From: Mangrovibacterium sp041596335
GTDB taxonomy: Bacteria > Bacteroidota > Bacteroidia > Bacteroidales > Prolixibacteraceae
Assembly (NCBI RefSeq): GCF_041596335.1
Contig: NZ_JBFHIT010000011.1
Span: 24,293 to 88,292, forward strand
DNA length: 64,000 nucleotides
Reading direction: 5' to 3'
This document shows, in pieces, positions 26,273 through 35,561 of the stretch. A model generated the notes under the pieces. That model was not told the DNA's origin. It did no database searches and saw only the letters and a list, made by a program, of their open reading frames with translations. Each line of letters opens with the position of its first letter. The stretch's first letter is position 1. Made by a program: the position numbers and the translations under genes.

Positions 26273-26848
26273 CTAGAACGGGGCGTAAACCACTGCCAAG
26301 ATGCGCGCCTTCTGCTTATTCGCGGCATGAATATTATGCATCACAATTGAATCGAGATAAATACTATCGCCCGCACTCAAGGTAAAAAGATCTTTTCCGT
26401 AATTAATTTCAATCTGTCCTTCCAGCACATAAATGAACTCCTCCCCTTCGTGGGTCGAAAGTTTATAGTCCGACTGTTCGCTTGGTTCAATTTCAACGAT
26501 GAACGGCTCCATATTTCGACCAGCCTTATCGGCAGCCAAAGAGAAAAAGTTTAAATGCTCACGGGAACCACTATCCGACGAGGAGAAACGAACTCCTTTA
26601 GATTTGTCTTCGCCACGAACTACGACAGGCCCCAAGTGATCGCTATCGTCCAGAAAAGTTCCCAGCCGAACTCCCATCGCCCGGGCAATTTTAAGCAATG
26701 GCGACAATGATGGGATAACCCCTTCTTTTTCAATCTTATCGATCAGATCAGCAGATAGTCCCGACAATTCGGCTAAGCCTTCCAGACTCAGTTTTTGGGT
26801 TTCCCGAATGCGTTTAATCTTCGATCCCAGGTTGTTTTCTACAGCCAT
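26273..26848 (-). CDS. XRE-family regulator with C-terminal cupin
   Basis: The 191-residue protein has an N-terminal helix-turn-helix (about residues 8-63, IKRIRETQKLSLEGLAELSG then LIDKIEKEGVIPSLSPLLKIA). A C-terminal cupin_2 domain follows (about 115-188) with THEGEEFIYVLEGQIEINYG and the HNIHAANKQKA strand. Such proteins bind DNA and sense a small ligand in the cupin. It heads a two-gene operon with an acyl-CoA synthetase and has its own TAATTTTG box at 26878-26885. Autoregulation and control of the ligase are inference. Confidence 0.9.
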   Translation of the reverse strand: MAVENNLGSKIKRIRETQKLSLEGLAELSGLSADLIDKIEKEGVIPSLSPLLKIARAMGVRLGTFLDDSDHLGPVVVRGEDKSKGVRFSSSDSGSREHLNFFSLAADKAGRNMEPFIVEIEPSEQSDYKLSTHEGEEFIYVLEGQIEINYGKDLFTLSAGDSIYLDSIVMHNIHAANKQKARILAVVYAPF

Positions 26849-26877
26849 TTTGTTTTGGTTTTTCAGATGATGACTGA

Positions 26878-26885
26878 CAAAATTA
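26878..26885 (-). promoter_or_regulatory. Bacteroidota -7 promoter box (TAATTTTG)
   Basis: TAATTTTG on the minus strand lies about 30 bp before the XRE-cupin ATG at 26848 and matches TAnnTTTG. Confidence 0.55.
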
Positions 26886-26935
26886 ATTTTATTTTGAAAG
26901 TCCTCAAATCTTAGCGACTATCTTTTAACATGAAA

Positions 26936-26961
26936 AAGAGGCAACCTTTCGGCTGCCTCTT
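26936..26961 (-). terminator. Rho-independent terminator after glgP
   Basis: AAGAGGCA (26936-26943) pairs with TGCCTCTT (26954-26961), and a minus-strand T-tract follows. It lies 22 bp past the glgP stop and ends the glycogen cluster. Confidence 0.75.
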
Positions 26962-26982
26962 CAATTATGTTTTCAACACTTC

Positions 26983-29520
26983 TTATAACCAACGTAAGAA
27001 TTTAAAATCCTGACGATGCGGCAAGTCTGCATTTTTAGGATATAGACGTAATCCATAGTTGTACAATCCCGGCTCCATCAGGTTTAAACTTAGCTTATAG
27101 GTATTTCTACCTGTGGCTGAAGCTTCAGGTTCAAACTCTAAGGTCTCTACCAATTCCATTTCTCCATTGGATCCCTTCGATGTAATCAACATCTCAAGTC
27201 CAATATCATCGCTTGAAAGCGACTTAAGATCTAACTCAACGCTGGCAGAATAGGTTTCACCAATTTTCATGGCATTTGTGATTCCATCAGCGAGATTAAT
27301 ATTAACCACTTCAATGTAGTCCCAAAGAGCAGCCACTCGATCTTTCCAGGCAGCCAACTCCTTCGCCAATTTATAATCGCTGGCAATCATCTGCTCGTAG
27401 CGTGCGGCTTGTGGGTTATAAAAGCGATCGTGATAATCGCGAATCATGCGGGTTGTTGTAAAGTTTGGAGCAACCTGTCCGATCGTATTCTTTACAATGT
27501 TCACCCACTCCTCAGAATAGCCTTTTTCATTCTGATCGTAGTAAGCAGGTACAATCTCCTCATCAAAGATGTTATAGATTGTTTCTGCATCCAGCTCATC
27601 CTGCAAGTCCTGAACATCGTAGGTACGTTCCATCGGCAACATCCATCCGGCATTTTCCTTATAACCTTCAACCCACCAGCCATCTAATACCGAGAAGTGG
27701 ATCGTTCCGTTCATTACTCCTTTTTCACCACTGGTACCTGAAGCTTCCAACGGGCGAGTTGGTGTATTCAACCAAATATCGACCCCTTGCAACAGTGTCT
27801 TTGCCAGGTTAATATCGTAATTCTGCACAAAAATGATCTTACCCAAAAATTCAGGGCGTTTTGAAATTTCTACGATATACTTAATCAAATCCTGTCCGGC
27901 TCTGTCTGCAGGGTGTGCTTTCCCGGCAAAGATGAACTGAACCGGCCGCTCCGGATTATTTACAATTTTGGACAACCTGTCGAGATCGCGGAACAGCAGG
28001 TGCGCTCGTTTATACGTCGCGAAACGACGCGCAAAACCAATTGTCAACGCGTTTGGGTTGATTTTACTCAGAATTTCGGAAATCAGCTTTGGATTTTCGT
28101 GACGTTTGATCCAGCTATCTGTAAAGCGAGCTTTGATATACTCAATCATTTTGAGTTTCAATCCTTTTTTCAGATTCCAGATTTCTTCATCCGGCACTTT
28201 ATAGATTTTATCCCATGAGTCGAAATCAAGTTGATTTTCGACAAATGTTTTTCCAAAATATTTGAGGTGCAATTCTTTCCATTCCGGGGCGGTCCATGTT
28301 GGATAGTGAACACCATTCGTCACGTATCCAATATTGAGTTCTTCCGGAAGGAATCCTTCGTACATATGCTTCAAAATGTCCTTCGACACTTCCCCGTGCA
28401 GCCAGCTAACGCCGTTAATTCCTTGTGAAAGGTTAGCTGCCAAATAACTCATATTGAATTGATCCTCGGAAGCATTCGACTTACCAAGCATAATAAAGTC
28501 TTCCCAGCTAAGGCCAAGTTTTTCAGAATAAAAGTCCATGTATCCACGGAACAAATCCTGATGGAAAGCGTCGTGTCCGGCCGGAACCGGTGTATGTGTC
28601 GTAAACAAAGTTGATGCCCGAACCACTTCTTTAGCTTGAGCGTAGTTCAACGATTTTTCGTGCATGAAGTCTTTCATACGCTCCAAGCCAATCATGGCTG
28701 CGTGTCCTTCGTTACAATGATAGACTTGCGATTCCACACCTAATGCTTTCAACGCACGAATACCACCCAGTCCAAGCAGCATTTCCTGCTTCAAGCGGTT
28801 TTCGTTGTCACCACCATACAAGTGGTGAGTTACGAAACGATCCTGGTCACTGTTCTCTTCAAAATCGGAATCCATCAGATACAAACTTATGCTTCCAACT
28901 TTAGCTTCCCAAACGCGGGCTTTCAGTGTGCGTCCCGGATATTCAACTTCAACCTTGATCCAATTTCCATCTTTATCAAAAGCTGGTTGAACCGGAATTT
29001 TATTGAACTGTTGAGCATCGTAGTTAGCCATCTGATCACCATGAATGGAAATCACCTGCTTAAAATATCCGTATCGATACAGCAAACCAACAGCTACGAG
29101 GTTCACTTTTGAGTCACTGGCTTCTTTTAGGTAGTCACCGGCTAAGATACCGAGACCTCCGGAAAATATCTTCAAACTGTCGTGAAGACCATATTCCATA
29201 CTAAAGTAGGCGACCTGAGGCCCAGCGGGCTTACTCCTGTCATCCAAATATTTTTGCAAATGAGCGTAAACTCCTTGCATTTTGGCCACAAAAGCATCAT
29301 CGTTCTCCAGTTCGTGGAAACGCTGGTAGCTCACTTTGTCCAACAAATCAATTGGATTGTGTGAAGTTTCCTCCCAGATTTCCGGATCGATAAACTCAAA
29401 TAACTCTCGGGCATCTGAATTCCAAGCCCACCATAAATTTTTGCTCAACTCTTTCAGAGGAGCCAATTTCCCGGGAATGTTTGATTCAACAAACAGTTTC
29501 TTCCAATTTCCTATTTCCAC
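26983..29520 (-). CDS. glgP: Alpha-glucan phosphorylase (GT35)
   Basis: GlgP splits terminal alpha-1,4 bonds of glycogen with phosphate, giving glucose 1-phosphate. The 845-residue protein belongs to the short alpha-glucan phosphorylase type that starts with a DUF3417-like N-terminal domain (LSKNLWWAWNSDARELFEFI). Active-site segments include FSMEYGLHDSLKIFSGGLGILAGD, the phosphate-site region FAGKAHPADRAGQDLIK and the PLP segment ASGTSGEKGVMNGTIHFSVLDG, with the likely Schiff-base lysine. It is the last gene of the minus-strand cluster and is followed by a terminator. Confidence 0.95.
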   Translation of the reverse strand: MEIGNWKKLFVESNIPGKLAPLKELSKNLWWAWNSDARELFEFIDPEIWEETSHNPIDLLDKVSYQRFHELENDDAFVAKMQGVYAHLQKYLDDRSKPAGPQVAYFSMEYGLHDSLKIFSGGLGILAGDYLKEASDSKVNLVAVGLLYRYGYFKQVISIHGDQMANYDAQQFNKIPVQPAFDKDGNWIKVEVEYPGRTLKARVWEAKVGSISLYLMDSDFEENSDQDRFVTHHLYGGDNENRLKQEMLLGLGGIRALKALGVESQVYHCNEGHAAMIGLERMKDFMHEKSLNYAQAKEVVRASTLFTTHTPVPAGHDAFHQDLFRGYMDFYSEKLGLSWEDFIMLGKSNASEDQFNMSYLAANLSQGINGVSWLHGEVSKDILKHMYEGFLPEELNIGYVTNGVHYPTWTAPEWKELHLKYFGKTFVENQLDFDSWDKIYKVPDEEIWNLKKGLKLKMIEYIKARFTDSWIKRHENPKLISEILSKINPNALTIGFARRFATYKRAHLLFRDLDRLSKIVNNPERPVQFIFAGKAHPADRAGQDLIKYIVEISKRPEFLGKIIFVQNYDINLAKTLLQGVDIWLNTPTRPLEASGTSGEKGVMNGTIHFSVLDGWWVEGYKENAGWMLPMERTYDVQDLQDELDAETIYNIFDEEIVPAYYDQNEKGYSEEWVNIVKNTIGQVAPNFTTTRMIRDYHDRFYNPQAARYEQMIASDYKLAKELAAWKDRVAALWDYIEVVNINLADGITNAMKIGETYSASVELDLKSLSSDDIGLEMLITSKGSNGEMELVETLEFEPEASATGRNTYKLSLNLMEPGLYNYGLRLYPKNADLPHRQDFKFLRWL

Positions 29521-29645
29521 AACAAGTTGTTTTTAAAATTTAATGACTCTGCTTCTGCTTTCTTGCTGTATTCGATACAAAAAGACACATTCGCCCTTTT
29601 AGATCACAAGCCCCAGACAGAACTACATCAAATTGGAGTTTAATA

Positions 29646-31016
29646 CTAATCTTTCTTGGTTGATTTAGTTGCGGTTCTCTTTTGATTAGTCGCAGCCGGC
29701 TTCTTCGCTTTTAATTTTTTGGAAGATCCAACTTGCAGATTCTTAAGTTCCAGTTCGTATTGGCGAAGCTTTTCGTCTTTCTCCGCTAGTATATCGTTTA
29801 ACGCTGCAATCTCTTTGTCAACCTTATTTTCAGGAACAAAACTATTCAAACGAAGTTCAAAATCACTAAGCACGTTCATATAATTAATGAAAGCTTCATA
29901 TGGGCTTTCGAACGGATTATAAGTACGTTGTGCATTTCCATCGGTGAAAAATCTTGTGTTCATGTAATAAAAATGGTTGCAAACCTGCAGGTAATCCCAG
30001 TCTTTACAAAGCGCCGGATCACTAACATTCATCATCCTGTTCTCCAGTTTATACAGCTTATCGAATGCTTCTTGTTGCAACTCATTTCCCAACCAGATTG
30101 ACAAATCGCGTTCCTCGTTCGACCACGATATTGGATGAGGTACGCTAACCACTGAAATCGGCTGAAACGATTCGGCAACTTCTGATGGCGTAGCGAATTT
30201 GAAGGTTGAATATTTTGCTACCGCTGCCGGCAGTTCTTTCAAAAATTTAAAAATGCCGGATGACTCGCGTTGGTATTCACCAAAGACTTCGTATTCCATA
30301 AAGAGGTTGATGATTTCATCCTTTTTATTGGAATTCATCCACTCAACATATTTTTTAGGTGTCAACGGATATTCACTCCATGCTTGATTCGAAAAACGGA
30401 ACGACAGGTCATCGCTTAGTTGAAAGTTTCTCATCAACAATTTCAGGCGCGGATTCGCAGCACTGCAATACAGGTAGTTTGGCGATTTCCAACCAAGGAC
30501 ATGCTTCGGCCCTTCGGTCAACATGGCCTTATAGCCCATATCGGAAACAAGACTTCCTATTTCGTCGGAATAAATTTTCTCGGTATTCGAGAATACGCTA
30601 GGTTCCTGACCAAAGTATTTCTGAATCATGGCAGCGTGTTTTTCCACACTTTTCCTGAACAACTCCGGCTTTTTTAACGCTACAAGCGAATGGGAAAAGG
30701 GTTCTGCCAAAAACTCCACCTGTCCTGTTTCAGCCAATTCAATAAATGAATCCAACACCTCCGGCGCATACAATTCAAACTGTTCCAAGGCTGTACCCGA
30801 AATTGAAAAGCTGACCTTAAAGAAATCTTTACTCTTTCTGATCAAATCCAGCAAGATTTTATTCGCTGGCAAATAGACATGATCTGCCGCCTTTCTTATA
30901 ATGGTTTCATTTGAGTAGTCATCATAATAGTAATGGTCATTCCCAATATCAAAGAAACGATATCTACGAAACCGAAAGGGTTGATGCACCTGGAAGTTTA
31001 AACAAATGGCTTTCAT
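29646..31016 (-). CDS. GH57 alpha-amylase-like protein with substituted catalytic Asp
   Basis: The 456-residue protein has GH57 conserved regions HQPFRFRRYR near the start, EPFSHSL, and FSNTEKIYSDE with the expected nucleophile Glu146. In the region that normally reads MDYETFGEH it has MEYEVFGEYQ, so the usual catalytic Asp is Glu241. It may be weakly active, altered in specificity, or a non-catalytic amylase-like protein; such degenerate GH57 members are known. A coiled coil and a lysine-rich tail (about residues 400-456) are added. The gene is 14 bp from the GT4 gene, and similar GH57/GT4/debranching trios are familiar in Bacteroides. It has no signal peptide and is cytoplasmic. Confidence 0.85.
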   Translation of the reverse strand: MKAICLNFQVHQPFRFRRYRFFDIGNDHYYYDDYSNETIIRKAADHVYLPANKILLDLIRKSKDFFKVSFSISGTALEQFELYAPEVLDSFIELAETGQVEFLAEPFSHSLVALKKPELFRKSVEKHAAMIQKYFGQEPSVFSNTEKIYSDEIGSLVSDMGYKAMLTEGPKHVLGWKSPNYLYCSAANPRLKLLMRNFQLSDDLSFRFSNQAWSEYPLTPKKYVEWMNSNKKDEIINLFMEYEVFGEYQRESSGIFKFLKELPAAVAKYSTFKFATPSEVAESFQPISVVSVPHPISWSNEERDLSIWLGNELQQEAFDKLYKLENRMMNVSDPALCKDWDYLQVCNHFYYMNTRFFTDGNAQRTYNPFESPYEAFINYMNVLSDFELRLNSFVPENKVDKEIAALNDILAEKDEKLRQYELELKNLQVGSSKKLKAKKPAATNQKRTATKSTKKD

Positions 31017-31030
31017 AGTCTTTTCCTTTA

Positions 31031-32323
31031 TTAACTGTTAATCATTGCTTTTAAATACACATCGCGAACATTTTTGGCCGAGTTTTTCCATTGCAGGCTA
31101 TCCACCTCTTCTTTTCCATACTTCATAAAAGTGTTCCACAAGGCCGGGTAATTTAACAATCCGTAGATTGCATCAGCCATAGCGTGTGTATCCCAATAGT
31201 CGATTTTTACGGCATATTTAAGGATTTCGGAAACACCCGATTGATGTGAAATTATTACTGGCACATTTGATTGCATAGCCTCGAGCGGAACGATACCGAA
31301 TGGCTCCGACACTGACGGCATAACAAAAACATCGCTCATACGAAACATATCGAACACATCGTCGCCTTTCAGGAATCCTGTAAAATGAAACCGGTCACTG
31401 ATTTTTAGTGCCGCAGCTCTTTTTACCATTGCATTCATCATATCTCCACTACCGGCCATCACAAAGCGAACGTTTTTCATTTTTTTCAGAACCAGATTGG
31501 CTGCCTCGACAAAATACTCCGGTCCTTTTTGCATCGTAATTCGGCCGAGAAAAGTTACAATCTTTTCATCAACTCCCTTTTTCAGCCTAACTTTTTCTTC
31601 GGCGCTCACCGGCTCCACGGCATTATAAACTGTTGTAACCTTTTCCGGATCAACCCCATAGCGTTCAATCACAATTTTCCGGGTCAGATTACTTACGGTT
31701 ATAATTTGGTCGGCGGCATCCATCCCACGCTTCTCAATATCGTATACCTGTGGATTAACACTCCCCCCGCTTCTGTCAAAATCCGTTGCATGCACATGAA
31801 TCACCAAAGGTTTCCCGCTCATCTCTTTCGCAGCAATTCCGGCAGGATAGGCCAACCAATCGTGCGCATGTATCAAGTCGAACTCATTATCCCGGGCAAT
31901 CACTTCAGCAACCAGCGAATACTTGTATATTTCGTGCAAAAGATTGTTGTCGTATTTACCTGAAAACTCCAGTCTCCCACCCTCGTCAGTTTCTACGAAA
32001 CGTGTTTTTTCAGTGTACTTTTTACTGCTCATTTTCCAGAATTCTTCCGGGTCGACATAGGGCACCATTCCTGATTCCACTTCATAATAATCGATTTTCT
32101 TCTGAACATCCTCAAAATGAACCTTCTTCCGGGTAATTGGGACGGTATTCGCACCAACTAACTCCATGCTTGATTGATCTTCGTCGCCGTAAGCTTTGGG
32201 AACAACAAAAAGCACTTCAACATCTTTAAACTCGGCCAACCCCTTCGTCAGCCCATAACAGGCGGTGCCTAAACCTCCTGAAATATGGGGTGGAAACTCC
32301 CAACCAAACATTAAAACTTTCAT
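31031..32323 (-). CDS. GT4 glycosyltransferase, putative glycogen synthase
   Basis: This 430-residue GT-B enzyme starts MKVLMFGWEFPPHISGGLGT, where GGLG is the nucleotide-sugar loop of glycogen-synthase-like proteins. Its C-terminal domain carries VTFLGRITMQKGPEYFVEA and the E-x7-E motif in SVSEPFGIVPLEAMQSNVPV. No signal peptide is present. It lies between the GH57 and debranching genes with short gaps (14 and 30 bp). Its place in the cluster suggests it makes the alpha-1,4 chain. The donor (ADP- or UDP-glucose) cannot be read, and no GT5 GlgA or GlgC is encoded here. Confidence 0.88.
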   Translation of the reverse strand: MKVLMFGWEFPPHISGGLGTACYGLTKGLAEFKDVEVLFVVPKAYGDEDQSSMELVGANTVPITRKKVHFEDVQKKIDYYEVESGMVPYVDPEEFWKMSSKKYTEKTRFVETDEGGRLEFSGKYDNNLLHEIYKYSLVAEVIARDNEFDLIHAHDWLAYPAGIAAKEMSGKPLVIHVHATDFDRSGGSVNPQVYDIEKRGMDAADQIITVSNLTRKIVIERYGVDPEKVTTVYNAVEPVSAEEKVRLKKGVDEKIVTFLGRITMQKGPEYFVEAANLVLKKMKNVRFVMAGSGDMMNAMVKRAAALKISDRFHFTGFLKGDDVFDMFRMSDVFVMPSVSEPFGIVPLEAMQSNVPVIISHQSGVSEILKYAVKIDYWDTHAMADAIYGLLNYPALWNTFMKYGKEEVDSLQWKNSAKNVRDVYLKAMINS

Positions 32324-32353
32324 ACGCTACGGAACTATGGTAATTATATAATA

Positions 32354-34300
32354 TTAATCTTCATACTCATTTATTATTTGAAAAAGCCGGGCAACTGCAG
32401 CAACACTCCAGGCCTGCGAAATTGCTCCTCTGGCATTATGAGGGGGGTTCCCGTCGTACATTTCGGCAATGGAACCAACACAGTGCTCTGTCATATCACT
32501 TTCAAAATCAGCCAGTATTCGCTTGACAACTGACAAACCACCACGTTTATGAATCCTCAGATAGGCTTCTGCAAAAAATTGAATCAGCCAGGGCCAAACT
32601 GCTCCCTGCTGAATCATTCGCTCGCGCTGCATAACACTCCCTTCAACCTGTCCTTCGTAAAAAGGACTCTCCGGAGTAAGACTTCGCAACCCACGTGGAG
32701 TTAAAAGTTGCTTTTTAGCAGCACTCAAAACCGCTTTTTGTTTTTCACGATCGAGTGGAGAATAATCCATCGATGCGGCGATCACCATATTCGGACGAAC
32801 TGTCCAGTCTTTAGTTGTGGCGCTCACTGAATCGGCCAGGCAATTGACAGAGTCGTCCCAAAATTCATCGACAAACGACTTGGCAATTTTCGCTGACAGT
32901 TTCTCCCATTTCTTAACAAACTTCTCATCTCCGGCAACTTGAGCAAGCTCTACCGCAAAACAAACCGCGTTATACCAAAGAGCATTCACCTCCACCGGCA
33001 TACACAATCGGTTAACTACCGGGCGTCCATCGACCATCGAGTTCATCCACGTCAATGGTTCGTCCTTGTATTCAGAACCTACCAGTCCGTTTTCGTACAT
33101 GTGGATTCCATAGTCCGTTCCATCCCGATAAGCATTCAGAATCTGCTTCATGGGCGCACCATATTTCGACCATACAGACATCGCGCATTTCTTCTCGACA
33201 TACAAATGTTGAATAGCCCAGAAAAACCAAAGTGAGATATCTATTGCTCCATATCCTTTTTCAGGTCTACCGAAGTACTTGGGGAACAAACCATTCCTCA
33301 AGCCTGCAAGTTGCGAATCGATAACTTCCTCGAAAGTATCCCGCTCTCCATGAGCCAAGGTTAAGCCAGGCAGTGCAATGAAGGTTTGCCGGGTAATCCC
33401 TGTATACCAGGGAAAACCGGCAATGATATCAGTATACTTGTCGGTGCGCACGATAAACTGCTGGCCAGAGTTTTTCAAACAGTTCAAGAAGGTGTTTCGT
33501 GGAACCCGCTTGTTAGTTTCCTTTGTAAATTTCGCTTTCAGCGAAGCTGTTTTTACTTCACCGGTTGACGCGGAAAAAATGATACTCTCTCCCTTTCTTA
33601 TCGGAATTTCGAAATATCCTGGTACGTACAGGTCTTCCTGATAGTCGAACCCGCGTTCTTTTTCTTTATAATATTCTATATTGTTATACCAATTCGGAGC
33701 CGGCACAAATTCGCATTCCTTCGAGAACTGCATATTCAGAAAAGGATAGCCTTCGTACATTTTCATTTTAATACCGTTAGGCACCTCGGTGTATTTGGTA
33801 TCGGCATACATATTCGCTTTGCTTAGTTGATGAATACTTCGAAAAGCGAGAAAAGGCCTAAAACGCAAAGTGGTCGGCGAGTTTGCTTCTTCCAGCGTAT
33901 AGCGAATCAAGGCTTGTTCTTCGTTTTCAACCAAAAGTCGCTCTTTGGTTAGTACAACTCCGCCAACCCGCCAGGTTGTTTTCGGAACAAACTCCGCATC
34001 GAAGTCCCGGATATATTTGTGCCCCTTCGGTTCATAATGATCGCCTTCGTACTTATGTATCCCCAAATTAAACTCGGCTCCATGCTGAATCACGGTTTCA
34101 TCCAACGAACTCAATAGTAGATGCTTATCTCCATCCAACCCCGGAACGGGACAAATTAACAAACCATGATACTTTCGGGTATTGCAGCCCGAAATCGTGG
34201 TACTGATGTACGAACCGGCCCGATTGGATCGAAGCACTTCTCTGGTCAGTGAATACTCCAGATTGACTAATTTACTTTTATCAAATTTCAGATAACTCAT
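32354..34300 (-). CDS. Glycogen debranching enzyme (amylo-alpha-1,6-glucosidase type)
   Basis: The 648-residue protein has an N-terminal GDE_N domain (about 1-220; SYISTTISGCNTRKYHGLLI is a strong landmark) and a C-terminal (alpha/alpha)6 GDE_C domain (about 290-640). The C-terminal domain includes GYGAIDISLWFFWAIQHLY and the late segment EGSVMQRERMIQQGAVWPWL. It removes alpha-1,6-linked glucose stubs. The start at 34300 (MSYLKFDKSKLVN) is preferred over 34324, where the extra residues look unlike the family. It is 30 bp upstream of the GT4 gene. Confidence 0.93.
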   Translation of the reverse strand: MSYLKFDKSKLVNLEYSLTREVLRSNRAGSYISTTISGCNTRKYHGLLICPVPGLDGDKHLLLSSLDETVIQHGAEFNLGIHKYEGDHYEPKGHKYIRDFDAEFVPKTTWRVGGVVLTKERLLVENEEQALIRYTLEEANSPTTLRFRPFLAFRSIHQLSKANMYADTKYTEVPNGIKMKMYEGYPFLNMQFSKECEFVPAPNWYNNIEYYKEKERGFDYQEDLYVPGYFEIPIRKGESIIFSASTGEVKTASLKAKFTKETNKRVPRNTFLNCLKNSGQQFIVRTDKYTDIIAGFPWYTGITRQTFIALPGLTLAHGERDTFEEVIDSQLAGLRNGLFPKYFGRPEKGYGAIDISLWFFWAIQHLYVEKKCAMSVWSKYGAPMKQILNAYRDGTDYGIHMYENGLVGSEYKDEPLTWMNSMVDGRPVVNRLCMPVEVNALWYNAVCFAVELAQVAGDEKFVKKWEKLSAKIAKSFVDEFWDDSVNCLADSVSATTKDWTVRPNMVIAASMDYSPLDREKQKAVLSAAKKQLLTPRGLRSLTPESPFYEGQVEGSVMQRERMIQQGAVWPWLIQFFAEAYLRIHKRGGLSVVKRILADFESDMTEHCVGSIAEMYDGNPPHNARGAISQAWSVAAVARLFQIINEYED

Positions 34301-34410
34301 AGCTAGTTCAGACTTAGGCCTCAAAATTCATAATTGTGATAATTATCAGAAATAAACTGGGTGATTTTACTACAAAATTACTCAAACATTTTGAATCATC
34401 TTTTGTAGCG

Positions 34411-35412
34411 TTATTTACATCCGTTCAATTCCGTTTCGAGAAACTGTATTTCCTCGTGAAAGTTAAGATAAGGAAAATTAATCGTTAACTCCTCTATCGC
34501 GTTTAAATTCTTCATTAAAAAATCGGAATACTGCGGGACATCTTTCCGGAACGGTTTGTGCCCCATCGCTTTTTTTATTTTTGTGATTTTCTTCATCAAG
34601 TCGCTAACCTGATTCGTCAGGAACGCCTGCTTGAATCGAGACCAAATATGTTCCACCGCCAGTGGTGACAAATGCACTAAATCCGCAGCATAGAAACGAT
34701 AGTCACGCAACTCGTCCATCACGATTTCATAGGATGGAAAATAGTTACATCTCTCTTTTCCATAGCCATTTACCAAGCGATCGACCGCCAGAAGAAGCGT
34801 AGATTTACTCACCTGGTTTCCGTTTGCACCATCCTTCAAGTGCCGAATTGGGCTAATTGTAAACAAGATCTTCAACTTTGGGTTAAATTTCCATAACGCT
34901 GTTAATAAATCTTTAAACTCGCCAACAATCTCCCCGGCAGTCAAGCGGTATCTCTTAAAATCACCCGCCGGAAACTTATGACAATTCGCCACAAGTTTTC
35001 CACTGGCTTTCAAATCGAAAACCCAGGCCGTTCCAAAAGTTATGATCAGGTAGTCTGCATTTTTCAAAAATTCGTGTCCTCTCTCAACCTGTCCGTTCAT
35101 CTTCTCCAACGCATCATTTTCTGAACAGCCACTATATCGGCTATGGAAATCGAAACTCCCCCAAACACCAGCTTGCTCAAACAAATCGTCGGTTGTATAC
35201 ACTCGCTTCTGCATGAGGTTCTTCAAACTATCAGCCACCGACATTGGGTTGTAACTAATTCCGAAGGGATTGATGAGCGTTCGGAACTTGTAGTCCTCCA
35301 TGATGGCCCCAATATTTTCGGTAAAGCACGAGCCCATCAACAGAACCTGGTCTGAGTAGTCCAGTTTCCAAGTGTATTTTTCGAGTTCGACTTCGGTATA
35401 ATACTGATTCAT
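34411..35412 (-). CDS. GSCFA domain protein
   Basis: The 333-residue protein has the family name motif as MGSCFTENIG near residue 27. Further GSCFA landmarks are INPFGISYNPMSVADSL, DFHSRYSG, YLIITFGTAWVF and ILFTISPIRHLKDGA. The fold resembles SGNH/GDSL hydrolases, with possible catalytic Ser/Cys in GSCFT and His in SPIRHLKDG. Its substrate is unknown. It sits between the debranching and branching enzyme genes of the glycogen cluster, so an acyl or other modification linked to the polymer is possible but unproven. No signal peptide is seen. Confidence 0.88.
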   Translation of the reverse strand: MNQYYTEVELEKYTWKLDYSDQVLLMGSCFTENIGAIMEDYKFRTLINPFGISYNPMSVADSLKNLMQKRVYTTDDLFEQAGVWGSFDFHSRYSGCSENDALEKMNGQVERGHEFLKNADYLIITFGTAWVFDLKASGKLVANCHKFPAGDFKRYRLTAGEIVGEFKDLLTALWKFNPKLKILFTISPIRHLKDGANGNQVSKSTLLLAVDRLVNGYGKERCNYFPSYEIVMDELRDYRFYAADLVHLSPLAVEHIWSRFKQAFLTNQVSDLMKKITKIKKAMGHKPFRKDVPQYSDFLMKNLNAIEELTINFPYLNFHEEIQFLETELNGCK

Positions 35413-35561
35413 AATTTACTAAATTTCTTCAACCAACTTCCAACGACTACAAATTCAGTTCTATCCAACACAAACTAGTTCGGATCTACAATTTCGCCCC
35501 GATGATTTAGGACTGCTAATTTCTATCCGACATCCGATTGTTTCGCTTAATTCTTGTCGAA

